Origin: Gammaproteobacteria bacterium
GTDB lineage: Bacteria; Pseudomonadota; Gammaproteobacteria; Thiohalomonadales; Thiohalomonadaceae
Length of the DNA stretch: 8,885 nucleotides
Assembly: GCA_015232955.1 (NCBI GenBank)
Contig: JADFYS010000066.1
Span: 1 to 8,885 of the forward strand
Reading direction: 5' to 3'
Part shown: positions 1 to 6,535 of the stretch, in pieces
How the letters are laid out: each line of letters opens with the position of its first letter
Position numbering within the stretch: the stretch's first letter is position 1
Program-made: the position numbers and the translations under genes
Notes under the pieces: model-generated
What the model was told of the DNA's origin: nothing
Database searches by the model: none
Seen by the model: the letters and a program-made list of their open reading frames with translations, nothing else

Positions 1-384
1 CTGATGGTTGAAGGCGAAGGTCTCATCGCGCAGGGTTGTGCAGTGGAGATGGTGAAAGGCGTAGGCGAGAGATTCACTCTGAATGGTGAGCCACATCTTC
101 AGCCGCTGGGCAGAGCTCTCACCAGCCTCGGGATCGAGGTAGAACCCCCAGTAACAGCTGGATGTATTGAGGTCTATTTGATAGTAATTGCTTACCCCTA
201 CCGCGATGTTGTCATAGGTGAAAAGGAGAACCCTTCGTGAAGGATCACGATTGACATTGGCATACCAGTTTCGGTGTTCCGTCTCGCTAATCAGATGGTC
301 ATTGAACATCGCCCGTCTGACTTCAGGGTGGTTACGCCACTTTAGAATCTGGGGCAGCTCCTCGGGGCGGATCGGGCGTAACAT
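1..384 (-). CDS. pseH: PseH, UDP-4-amino-4,6-dideoxy-N-acetyl-beta-L-altrosamine N-acetyltransferase (partial)
   Basis: The reading frame opens with ATG at 384 and stays open for 128 codons to the left edge, so the C-terminus is missing (the family is roughly 160-180 residues). PseH is a GNAT-fold enzyme that uses acetyl-CoA to acetylate the 4-amino group of the PseC product, the third step towards pseudaminic acid, in the cytoplasm. The N-terminus begins MLRPIRPEELPQILKWRNHP, followed by a VRRAMFNDHLIS stretch at residues 22-33 and EHRNW at 36-40. The W-R-N-H-P and N-D-H-x-I-S patterns are typical of PseH. A YWGFYLDPEAG segment at 78-88 fits the central GNAT strand before the acetyl-CoA loop, which here lacks a classic glycine-rich signature. 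The gene starts 8 bases after the pseI stop, and its only Shine-Dalgarno-like sequence is a weak AGGG at 397-400, so translation is probably coupled to pseI. The assignment rests on both sequence pattern and context. Confidence 0.85.
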   Translation of the reverse strand, partial: MLRPIRPEELPQILKWRNHPEVRRAMFNDHLISETEHRNWYANVNRDPSRRVLLFTYDNIAVGVSNYYQIDLNTSSCYWGFYLDPEAGESSAQRLKMWLTIQSESLAYAFHHLHCTTLRDETFAFNHQ

Positions 385-392
385 GACTGGCG

Positions 393-1526
393 CTAACCCT
401 GTTGAGTGGTGGTGGCGGTTGCAGCGGACTGGGGGGTAAACATCTCCAGTGAGAGCGGCTCTCCGCGCTCAATATCTCGCAGAGCGATTTGGCCAAGGAT
501 CTGATTGAGGTAGTGCGGAGGAAGGCCAAAGGCGGGACGAATCGAGCGTATATTGTCCTCGCTAAACCGCTCCCCTTTGCGAATGGGGGCGACGGCGTAG
601 AGGGAGCGGCGGAAACGGAGACTCCCCTCTTCACGCGGAGAGGGGCCGGTGCGAACGCGCCCCAGCGCCTGCCACGCCTCTCGACAGCCGGTGGCCATTG
701 CCGCGAACTCATCGGGTTCGAGCGAGAATGCGGCATCGACGGCACCCTCTTCACGAGAGAGGGTAAAGTGTTTTTCGATGATGTGGGCACCCAGGGCGAC
801 CGCAGTGACCGCGACGGTGATGCCCAGCGTGTGGTCGGAAAGGCCACTAATGGCGGAAAACTGCTGCTGAAGCCAGGGGATGGTGTTGAGATCGGCCTCT
901 GCAAGCGGTGCAGGGTAGCTGCTGGTGCAGTGGAGGAGGGCGAGTGGGGCACTGGAGTGGTGGCGGAAGGTGGTCACCGCAGAGTCGATCTCGGCGGGGG
1001 TCGCCATTCCGGTGGAGAGAATGGTCGGCTTTCCGGTCTGGGCGACTATGGCGATAAGGGGGGTATCCACCAGCTCAAACGAGGCGATTTTGTAGGCGGG
1101 GCAGTGTAGAGACTCAAGTAGTGACACGGCACTGGGGTCAAACGGGGAGCTGAAGAGGGGGATCCCGCGCTTCTTGGCATGGGCAAAAAGCGGGGCGTGC
1201 CATGACCATGGGGTGTGGGCCTCTTGATAGAGTTCATAGAGTTGTCGCCCTTGCCACAGGCCGTCGGGAACCCTGAAATCGGGGTGATCGTGGTCGAGAG
1301 TGATGGTCTCTGCGGTGTAGCTCTGGATCTTGATTGCGTCGGCGCCAGCGTTTACAGCAGCATCGATCATCGCCACCGCGCGGTTGAGATCCCCCCCGTG
1401 GTTTCCTGAAAGTTCAGCAATCATATAGGGTGGGTAGCCCGGACCTATTTTGGTTCCGGCGAGTTCGAAGGGGAGGGGGGGCAAGGGTGAGGCGCTCATC
1501 TGAGGGGAATCGATTCTACTATCCAT
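393..1526 (-). CDS. pseI: PseI, pseudaminic acid synthase (NeuB family)
   Basis: This 377-residue protein condenses phosphoenolpyruvate with 6-deoxy-AltdiNAc to form pseudaminic acid in the cytoplasm. The N-terminal TIM-barrel NeuB domain spans about residues 30-285, with IAELSGNHGG at 36-45, DAIKIQSYTAET at 63-74, LFSSPFD at 124-130, YKIASFE at 145-151, GLSDHT at 228-233 and IEKHFTLS at 250-257. A C-terminal SAF (antifreeze-like) domain follows at about 305-363 (FRRSLYAVAPIRKGE, then NQILGQIALRDIERGEPL). Length and domain order are normal. PseI is preferred over the sialic or legionaminic acid synthases because pseB, pseC and pseH are adjacent. The start at 1526 has no clear Shine-Dalgarno; an in-frame ATG at 1499 (residue 10) is possible, since residues 1-24 are poorly conserved-looking and proline-rich. 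It lies 11 bases after the pseC stop and 8 before pseH. Two similar small palindromes (624-645 and 745-763) lie inside the coding region. Confidence 0.93.
   Translation of the reverse strand: MDSRIDSPQMSASPLPPLPFELAGTKIGPGYPPYMIAELSGNHGGDLNRAVAMIDAAVNAGADAIKIQSYTAETITLDHDHPDFRVPDGLWQGRQLYELYQEAHTPWSWHAPLFAHAKKRGIPLFSSPFDPSAVSLLESLHCPAYKIASFELVDTPLIAIVAQTGKPTILSTGMATPAEIDSAVTTFRHHSSAPLALLHCTSSYPAPLAEADLNTIPWLQQQFSAISGLSDHTLGITVAVTAVALGAHIIEKHFTLSREEGAVDAAFSLEPDEFAAMATGCREAWQALGRVRTGPSPREEGSLRFRRSLYAVAPIRKGERFSEDNIRSIRPAFGLPPHYLNQILGQIALRDIERGEPLSLEMFTPQSAATATTTQQG
624..645. repeat. Inverted repeat inside pseI, copy A
   Basis: CCCCTCT (624-630) and AGAGGGG (639-645) are exact reverse complements around an 8-base loop. 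The sequence resembles a second palindrome at 745-763: both contain CCCTCTTCACG. It encodes a Ser-Pro-Arg-Glu-Glu-Gly segment of PseI. Because the protein aligns with the family here without an extra insertion, this may be chance rather than a mobile repeat. Confidence 0.4.
745..763. repeat. Inverted repeat inside pseI, copy B
   Basis: CCCTCT (745-750) and AGAGGG (758-763) pair around a 7-base loop. It shares CCCTCTTCACG and the closing GAGAGGG with the palindrome at 624-645. It encodes Leu-Ser-Arg-Glu-Glu-Gly in the IEKHFTLS region of PseI, which is a normal part of the protein. Confidence 0.4.
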
Positions 1527-1537
1527 GTGATTGTAAT

Positions 1538-2701
1538 CTATATTGTTTTTAGAAGTCGCGACAGGGTGGCGATGATGTACTCTTGCTGATCAAAGCCCAT
1601 ATCGGGAAAGAGGGGGAGGCTGATCGTGGTGTGGTAGTGGCGCTCTGCCTCGGGAAAATCACCCCAGTGAAACCCCAGCTTCTGGTACCACGGCTGTGTG
1701 TGCACCGGTATGAAGTGGACCTGGGTCGCAATACCGGCGGCCAGGAGTTGGTTGACAAGGGTGGCGCGCTGCCGGATATGGCCCTCCTCTTGCAGGTGGA
1801 GAGGATAGAGATGCCATGCCGAGTGGTGTAGCTCCGCCTCTGGGGTGAGTGGGTCTACCGGCAGCGCTTGGAGAGCGTGATGGTAGCGCTGTGCGAGCTG
1901 GCGTCGTCTCTGTAGAAAACGGTCGAGCCGTTGCAGTTGCGAGTGGCCGAGTGCTGCGGCGATATCAGAGAGACGGAGGTTATACCCCAGAAGCTGTTGC
2001 TGGTACTGCCACGGTTCGTCGCGTTGGCGATCGGGATCCCCCCGTACAACGCCGTGGGAGGCGAGAAGTCTCGCCTTTGCCGCCAAACCGCTGTCACGGG
2101 TCAGAATCGCCCCCCCTTCCCCCGTAGTGATGCTTTTGATGGGGTGAAAGCTGAAGGTGGTGACATCGGCGTAGTGGCAGGAGCCGATCTTCTCGCCGTT
2201 GCTGTAGCTGGAACCAAGTGCGTGAGCTGCATCCTCGATTAGGGCGATCCCGTAGTGTGCTGTGACGGCTTTGATCGCCTCCATCTGGCATGCGTTACCC
2301 CCAAAATGGACCACAATCAGTGCTTTGGGGAGCTGGTGAACTCTCTTCGCCGTCTCCAGTTTGATTGTGAGCTGGTGCGGGTCGAGATTACCGCTGGCGT
2401 AGTCGATATCGACAAAGTCAACTTCAGCCTGACAGTAGAGGGCGGCGTTGGCTGAGGCGAGAAAGGTGTTGGGGGTGGTCCAGACGCGATCACCCGGGCC
2501 GACATCGAGGGCAAGAAGGGCGAGATGGAGTGCTGCGGTGCCATTGGTGGTGGTCACGGCAAAAGGGGCGTGGCAGTAGCTGCAGAGCGCCGCTTCAAAG
2601 GCCGCCACCTCCGGCCCCTGTGTGAGGTGGGATGAGCGTAAAACTGCGACCACCGCGTCGATATCCTCTTCAGAAATGCTCTGGCGGTTGTAGGGGATCA
2701 T
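1538..2701 (-). CDS. pseC: PseC, UDP-4-amino-4,6-dideoxy-N-acetyl-beta-L-altrosamine transaminase
   Basis: This 387-residue PLP-dependent aminotransferase of the DegT/DnrJ/EryC1/StrS family (fold type I) converts the 4-keto product of PseB to the 4-amino sugar, with glutamate as the usual amino donor. Visible motifs are IPYNRQSIS at 2-10 (substrate-side N-terminus of the PseC group), TTNGTAALHLAL at 51-62 (cofactor phosphate region), IEDAAHALGSSY at 155-166 with the PLP-ring aspartate at D157, and TTFSFHPIKSITTGEGG at 181-197, where K189 is the expected Schiff-base lysine. The C-terminus carries HLYPLHL and a HFIPVHTQPWYQKLG segment, both common in this family. Its ATG overlaps the pseB stop as ATGA (2698-2701), which suggests translational coupling. 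The length is normal. A run of seven G (coding strand) lies at 2110-2116 in the codons of the EGGAIL motif. Confidence 0.95.
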   Translation of the reverse strand: MIPYNRQSISEEDIDAVVAVLRSSHLTQGPEVAAFEAALCSYCHAPFAVTTTNGTAALHLALLALDVGPGDRVWTTPNTFLASANAALYCQAEVDFVDIDYASGNLDPHQLTIKLETAKRVHQLPKALIVVHFGGNACQMEAIKAVTAHYGIALIEDAAHALGSSYSNGEKIGSCHYADVTTFSFHPIKSITTGEGGAILTRDSGLAAKARLLASHGVVRGDPDRQRDEPWQYQQQLLGYNLRLSDIAAALGHSQLQRLDRFLQRRRQLAQRYHHALQALPVDPLTPEAELHHSAWHLYPLHLQEEGHIRQRATLVNQLLAAGIATQVHFIPVHTQPWYQKLGFHWGDFPEAERHYHTTISLPLFPDMGFDQQEYIIATLSRLLKTI

Positions 2702-3699
2702 TTACTGACATCTTCCAGCAGGCGTTGAATCTCTTCTAGTGAAAGAAAGTGAGGGTTCAGGTTAGAGTTGTACTCAAAGCGAGCGGTGATGGGGTGTCCG
2801 CTCTCCTTGAGTCTGTTGGTGGTGTAGTCGGCAGGACCACTCCAGAATTTGATGGTGGGTTTGATCACATAGTGGTCGGGAAACTCGCAGGTGAGATGGG
2901 CGTCGTCCGCCGGACACATGATCTCATGCAGTTTCTCTCCGGGACGAATGCCGATTATCTCCTGCTGGAGATCGGGTGCCATCGCTCGGGCGAGGTCGGT
3001 GATGCGCATCGAGGGGATTTTGGGAATAAAGGTTTCGCCCCCCTGCATCCGCTCAAAGCTCTTAATCACAAAATCGACACCCGCCTGAAGGGAGATCCAG
3101 AAACGGGTCATCTCGGGATCGGTTACTGGAAGGGCGGTCGCCCCAGAGCAGATGAGCCGTTGATAGAGCGGAATGACCGAACCTCTGGAGCCGATCACAT
3201 TGCCATAGCGGACGACGGCAAAGCGGCTGTTATCCTCGCCAGCGATGTTGTTGGCGGCAATAAAAAGTTTGTCCGATGCGAGCTTGGTAGCCCCGTAGAG
3301 GTTGACCGGATTGACCGCTTTGTCGGTAGAGAGGGCGATCACCTTTCTGACGCCATTCTCGATCGCGGCAAAGACCACATTTTCGGCGCCGTTAATGTTG
3401 GTCTTAATACACTCCATCGGGTTGTACTCTGCTGCGGGAACCTGCTTCAGGGCGGCGGCATGAACGACAAAATCAACCTCTTTCATCGCTTGGGAGAGGC
3501 GAGCGCGATCTCTAACATCACCAATAAAGTAGCGCATCATCTTGCCGTGATAGCGCTCCTGCATCTCGTACTGTTTCAGTTCGTCGCGAGAGTAGACAAT
3601 GAGGCGGCGCGGGGTGTAGCGCTGGAGCAGGGTCTGGATAAATTTCTGGCCAAATGATCCGGTCCCTCCGGTGACAAGAACCGAGTGGTGGTTAAACAT
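2698..3699 (-). CDS. pseB: PseB, UDP-N-acetylglucosamine 4,6-dehydratase (inverting)
   Basis: This 333-residue protein is an extended short-chain dehydrogenase of the FlaA1/PseB type. It makes UDP-2-acetamido-2,6-dideoxy-beta-L-arabino-hex-4-ulose from UDP-GlcNAc, the first committed step to pseudaminic acid. The Rossmann nucleotide motif TGGTGSFG is at 10-17, SRDELKQYEMQ at 37-47, GDVRDRARL at 60-68 and HAAALKQVPAAEYNP at 80-94. The active-site stretch STDKAVNPVNLYGATKL at 124-140 holds D126, K127 and Y135, matching the D-K and Y-x-x-x-K signatures of the inverting 4,6-dehydratases. VVRYGNVIGSRGSVIP follows further on. The C-terminal segment RPGEKLHEIM is also typical. Length is normal. The start at 3699 is supported by a strong purine-rich ribosome binding site 6 bases upstream. 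It is preceded by the Maf gene (27-base gap) and overlaps pseC by 4 bases. Confidence 0.97.
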   Translation of the reverse strand: MFNHHSVLVTGGTGSFGQKFIQTLLQRYTPRRLIVYSRDELKQYEMQERYHGKMMRYFIGDVRDRARLSQAMKEVDFVVHAAALKQVPAAEYNPMECIKTNINGAENVVFAAIENGVRKVIALSTDKAVNPVNLYGATKLASDKLFIAANNIAGEDNSRFAVVRYGNVIGSRGSVIPLYQRLICSGATALPVTDPEMTRFWISLQAGVDFVIKSFERMQGGETFIPKIPSMRITDLARAMAPDLQQEIIGIRPGEKLHEIMCPADDAHLTCEFPDHYVIKPTIKFWSGPADYTTNRLKESGHPITARFEYNSNLNPHFLSLEEIQRLLEDVSK

Positions 3700-3705
3700 G
3701 GTGAA

Positions 3706-3714
3706 CTCCCCCCC
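3706..3714 (-). promoter_or_regulatory. Ribosome binding site of pseB, made of a G7 tract
   Basis: On the coding strand the site reads GGGGGGGAG, ending 6 bases before the pseB ATG at 3699. It decides the start and is the strongest Shine-Dalgarno in the minus-strand gene run. The homopolymer of seven G directly inside the site is unusual and could change strength if its length changes. Confidence 0.7.
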
Positions 3715-3726
3715 GTAAAAGGCGTG

Positions 3727-6360
3727 TTATGGTGTTAAGCGTTGTAACCCTTCTCTCGCCCCCGGGTGCTCTGGCTCAAGAGTGAGAATATGGTTGTAGA
3801 TAAATGCGGCGCCCTCCCGGTTATCGGTAGCTGCAAACAGCTCACCCAGGCGGGAGAGGACGAAGGTGTCGTTGGGGGAGCGATCCAGATAGCGGGTATA
3901 GCTCTCCGCTGCCTCCTCGACCTTGCCCTGAGCGGTGTAGACCGTGGCCAGTTGCAGGAGATATTCGATGGAGATCTGACTCAGACACTCCAGGGCGAGA
4001 ACCAAACTGTCCAGATCACCACTGGTGGTACTGATATAGGCGATACGGCGCAGGGCGTCCTCGAGCAGATAACCGGAGGTGATCTGCTGATAGTGCTCAA
4101 GTGCGGTTGCACTATCGCCACCGAGTTCATCTAGCAGGCCGCTAAAGTAGTTCAAGTGCTCCTCTTTTTCCTGATGTTGCAGCAGCTTCAGGCCGCGGAT
4201 AATCTGTTCCAGCCCTTCTCGGTTGTGGTTTCTGAAGTGGGCAACAGCCCGGTTGCGGACATGGGTGAGATCGAGTTCAGTGGCGGTCTCCTGCTGCCAC
4301 TGTTCAAAGCTGGTCAGCCCCTGAAGGTGGGTGACACTGTTCTCCTGATACTGCTCAAATTTATCCCGAATTTCTGGAGATAGCTCTGTTGTCTTAACCC
4401 CTCTGCGTTGGAGAAAGGCTACGGCTCTCCAGCTAGAAGCGTAGCGATCCCAGAAGGCGAACAGTTTTGGGTAGTCGGGGGATGGGGCGTACTCTTCCAG
4501 ATTGGCCTCGACGGTGGTGATCGCCTGATCGATCTCTACACCCAGCAGTTCTGAGCCGCGAATATAGGCGTGATAATAGGTCAGAAGGCCGTCCCGAAGT
4601 TTGCTGTCTTTATCCCCGTACTCCTCATCGTGGCGAATTGTCTTTAGAAACTCGATGATATTAAAATATTTAATGGCGTTTATGAGGTGAGAAAATTTGG
4701 TATCGAGGGCTTTTTCGATTTTGTCGATACGGTTGCTATGTTTTTTTTCTCTGCCATCGCTCTCGTTGGCAAAGAGCAGGTTGACCTCGGCAATCGCCTC
4801 TTTAGATTTTTTAATCACCTCTCTGCACTCCCTGCGGCTCTTTTTTAGCTCGGTCAGGGTCTCTTTGAGGGATTTGATGCGCTGTTTTTCACTAATCCAG
4901 AGGAAGTGTTGGTCTAGAGTCTCTTTGAGCTGGAGAGGCTCATTGTTGGTCAGAGTGAGATCTGCAAGCTCTCTGAACTCTATAAAGTCGGTCTTGGCGG
5001 CATCAGGAGCGATGGAGATGAGACGGATCCCCTGCCCATGAGCAATCTTCGCCTGGTTGGCGAGAGAGTGCTGCATTTCGAAAAATGCGCTGTCGGTCTC
5101 TGCATAGCCGCCACGGTTGGTACGAACGGTGTGGTCTAGTCTGCCACTGAAGGGGATATCGTGAGCACCGCGAGTCCCTTTGGAGTGGCTAAAGCCTTCG
5201 GGGCTGAAACACATATCGACTCCGGCGAGAAATATCTCGCTAAACCCCATGGTGGTGAGGGCGGTAATCGCGGTATTGACCACTGTGGGTCCTACCCCAA
5301 AGATATTTTTCGGGGCATTTTTGGAGGCCCATGGATATTTGTGGTCGATATAGATCTTCCGCCCCTGGAACCCCATCAGAAGAATGCTCTCGGCATGGGT
5401 TTTGTGGAAGAGGATGACGCGTTGATCCATCAGGAGAAGCTCTCGGCTGACATTGAATGAGACCGGTTGGGGATCTACGGTAAAGACAAAATCGGGGGTA
5501 ATCTTCTCTTGAAGCAGCTTTTTGCTGAGGCTGGAAACCGCGGCGACAATCAGGTTATCCCGATGTTCTCTCACCCAGTCAAAGGCGAGATCCACCGAGG
5601 GACCCCGGCCGAGAAGAATGGCGGTCTTGCCACTAAAGATCCCTGCAAACTGGGAGAGGGGGGTCTGGCTTTCGGCCACATTTTCAAGCATCTTCTTAAG
5701 GAAGACGCGAGAGGAGAGGTTGGCCTTGGCAACGAATACGAGGTTGGCAACAGTTGAGCTGATGTTGCTTTTGAGATCTGTCAGCGGGGCGTAGTGCCCA
5801 TCCAGAGCGCCAATCGACTCAACCACCTGCTCCGAATTGAGAATACAGTAGGTGTTAAAAGATAACTCTTCCAGTTTTTCGTTTAGCTCTGGGTGCGCGC
5901 AGAGATGAAGGGTTCGGTGCGTGTGTTGAGTGAGTTTGTCGCGGATAGCCGTTAACAGCTGCTCCTCTTCGATAAAGAGGTAGCGGCTCCCTTTGGGCAG
6001 GGTCTCGCGTGCAGCGATGTAGTTATAGAGCAGACCAGAGTCGGTGCCGACGATGAGGTAGAAGCTGTTCTCTTGCCACAGGGTGTCACGGTAGTGGTGT
6101 TCGAAGTAGAGGGTGGAACCATCTTTGTCGAAAGTGGTGCGGTTGACTTCGTAAATGACCTCTTCCCCTGACGGGGTACGGACGAATCTCATCTCTGGGC
6201 TGTTGGGCTGCAATGAACTCTCCTTGGATGGGGATAATCGGTAAATAGGGATGATACCGTTTTTATCGGCTTCAGGACGGTGAAAAAAAGGGAAATTTTT
6301 TTTAAAGAAACCTTTGGTGCTGCCGCTAGTTGGGTCAGGAGCGGCCATTGACCCCCACAC
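3727..6360 (-). CDS. maf: Maf (motility accessory factor, DUF115) flagellin-modifying protein with C-terminal TPR repeats
   Basis: This 877-residue protein belongs to the Maf/DUF115 (MptE-like) family, whose members are thought to transfer pseudaminic or legionaminic acid to flagellin before export. The Maf N-terminal part covers about 35-230 and the DUF115 core about 235-470. The core has GKTAILLGRGPSVD at 244-257 (the G-x-G-P-S signature), ITPDFVFTVDPQP at 287-299, NIFGVGPTVVNTAITALTTMGFSEIFLAGVD at 352-382 and HSKGTRG at 392-398. A lysine- and glutamate-rich, probably coiled-coil stretch runs at about 475-575. At least two TPR-like units lie at the end (about 795-875: YLLQLATVYTAQGKVEEAAESY, then VLSRLGELFAATDNREGAAFIY). 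Typical Maf proteins are nearer 600-700 residues, so the TPR tail explains the size. The start is uncertain: GTG at 6360 with AGAGG about 9 bases upstream, or ATG at 6348. Just inside the gene lie A8 and T7 runs (coding strand), at 6296-6303 and 6283-6289. It is first in the run leading to pseB and is divergent from the flagellin genes. Confidence 0.9.
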   Translation of the reverse strand: MWGSMAAPDPTSGSTKGFFKKNFPFFHRPEADKNGIIPIYRLSPSKESSLQPNSPEMRFVRTPSGEEVIYEVNRTTFDKDGSTLYFEHHYRDTLWQENSFYLIVGTDSGLLYNYIAARETLPKGSRYLFIEEEQLLTAIRDKLTQHTHRTLHLCAHPELNEKLEELSFNTYCILNSEQVVESIGALDGHYAPLTDLKSNISSTVANLVFVAKANLSSRVFLKKMLENVAESQTPLSQFAGIFSGKTAILLGRGPSVDLAFDWVREHRDNLIVAAVSSLSKKLLQEKITPDFVFTVDPQPVSFNVSRELLLMDQRVILFHKTHAESILLMGFQGRKIYIDHKYPWASKNAPKNIFGVGPTVVNTAITALTTMGFSEIFLAGVDMCFSPEGFSHSKGTRGAHDIPFSGRLDHTVRTNRGGYAETDSAFFEMQHSLANQAKIAHGQGIRLISIAPDAAKTDFIEFRELADLTLTNNEPLQLKETLDQHFLWISEKQRIKSLKETLTELKKSRRECREVIKKSKEAIAEVNLLFANESDGREKKHSNRIDKIEKALDTKFSHLINAIKYFNIIEFLKTIRHDEEYGDKDSKLRDGLLTYYHAYIRGSELLGVEIDQAITTVEANLEEYAPSPDYPKLFAFWDRYASSWRAVAFLQRRGVKTTELSPEIRDKFEQYQENSVTHLQGLTSFEQWQQETATELDLTHVRNRAVAHFRNHNREGLEQIIRGLKLLQHQEKEEHLNYFSGLLDELGGDSATALEHYQQITSGYLLEDALRRIAYISTTSGDLDSLVLALECLSQISIEYLLQLATVYTAQGKVEEAAESYTRYLDRSPNDTFVLSRLGELFAATDNREGAAFIYNHILTLEPEHPGAREGLQRLTP

Positions 6361-6399
6361 ATGATGTGACCTCTTCTGAAAATATTTCTTAAAATGTGC

Positions 6400-6426
6400 T
6401 AAAGCTTTCCCTATCGCGGCCGCCTT
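6400..6426 (+). promoter_or_regulatory. Sigma-28 (FliA) promoter of the first flagellin gene
   Basis: TAAAGCTT at 6400-6407, exactly 11 bases, then GCCGCCTT at 6419-6426. The consensus is TAAAGTTT-N11-GCCGATAA: seven of eight match at -35, and the GCCG half matches at -10. Transcription would start near 6433, leaving a leader of about 100 bases. Support comes from the near-identical arrangement before the second flagellin gene. Confidence 0.75.
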
Positions 6427-6481
6427 ATTTGTTTAGGGGCGGTAATTGCCTGATGTTGGGGTAAATCCGCTATGTGTTCAC

Positions 6482-6515
6482 GCAGACCGCAAGTCTTGAT
6501 CAGCTTGTGGTCTGC
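6482..6515 (+). promoter_or_regulatory. Leader hairpin of the first flagellin mRNA
   Basis: A 12-base-pair stem pairs 6482-6493 (GCAGACCGCAAG) with 6504-6515 (CTTGTGGTCTGC) around a 10-base loop. The only non-Watson-Crick pair is G6489 with T6508, a G-U wobble in plus-strand RNA but an A-C mismatch on the other strand. The stem ends 7 bases before the Shine-Dalgarno GGGGA (6523-6527), so it leaves the site free and may stabilise the mRNA or present a loop to a regulator. It is not followed by a T run and is not a terminator. Confidence 0.75.
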
Positions 6516-6535
6516 CATGTGTGGGGAAAGTTACA

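Larger units (their letters stand above)
6361..6535. promoter_or_regulatory. Divergent intergenic region between maf and the first flagellin gene
   Basis: These 175 bases must hold control signals for both directions. On the plus strand there is a sigma-28 promoter (6400-6426) and a leader hairpin (6482-6515). For the minus strand I see only a weak candidate: TAAACAAA followed 9 bases later by CGCGATAG, overlapping the plus-strand promoter. Its spacing is wrong for sigma-28 (11 expected), so I do not call it. An AGAGG near 6370-6374 is the probable ribosome binding site for maf. Confidence 0.5.

Noticed and set aside
332..1109. Long open frames (206 codons each) on the minus strand at 332-952 and plus strand at 489-1109
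   Set aside because: Both overlap pseI, whose frame carries all the NeuB and SAF motifs; their translations are low-complexity and match nothing I know.
2749..3657. A 302-codon open frame on the plus strand opposite pseB
   Set aside because: It is antisense to a well-conserved enzyme, has no recognisable domain or credible ribosome binding site, and follows from codon bias in the real gene.
6416..6423. GCGGCCGC palindrome between the sigma-28 boxes and the -10 region
   Set aside because: An 8-base palindrome in GC-rich sequence, which mostly overlaps promoter bases; no sign of operator function.
6432..6450. Sigma-54-like GG/GC arrangement before the first flagellin gene
   Set aside because: GG and GC are correctly spaced and TTGC is present, but the -24 box lacks the TGGCAC pattern, and a better sigma-28 promoter lies just upstream.
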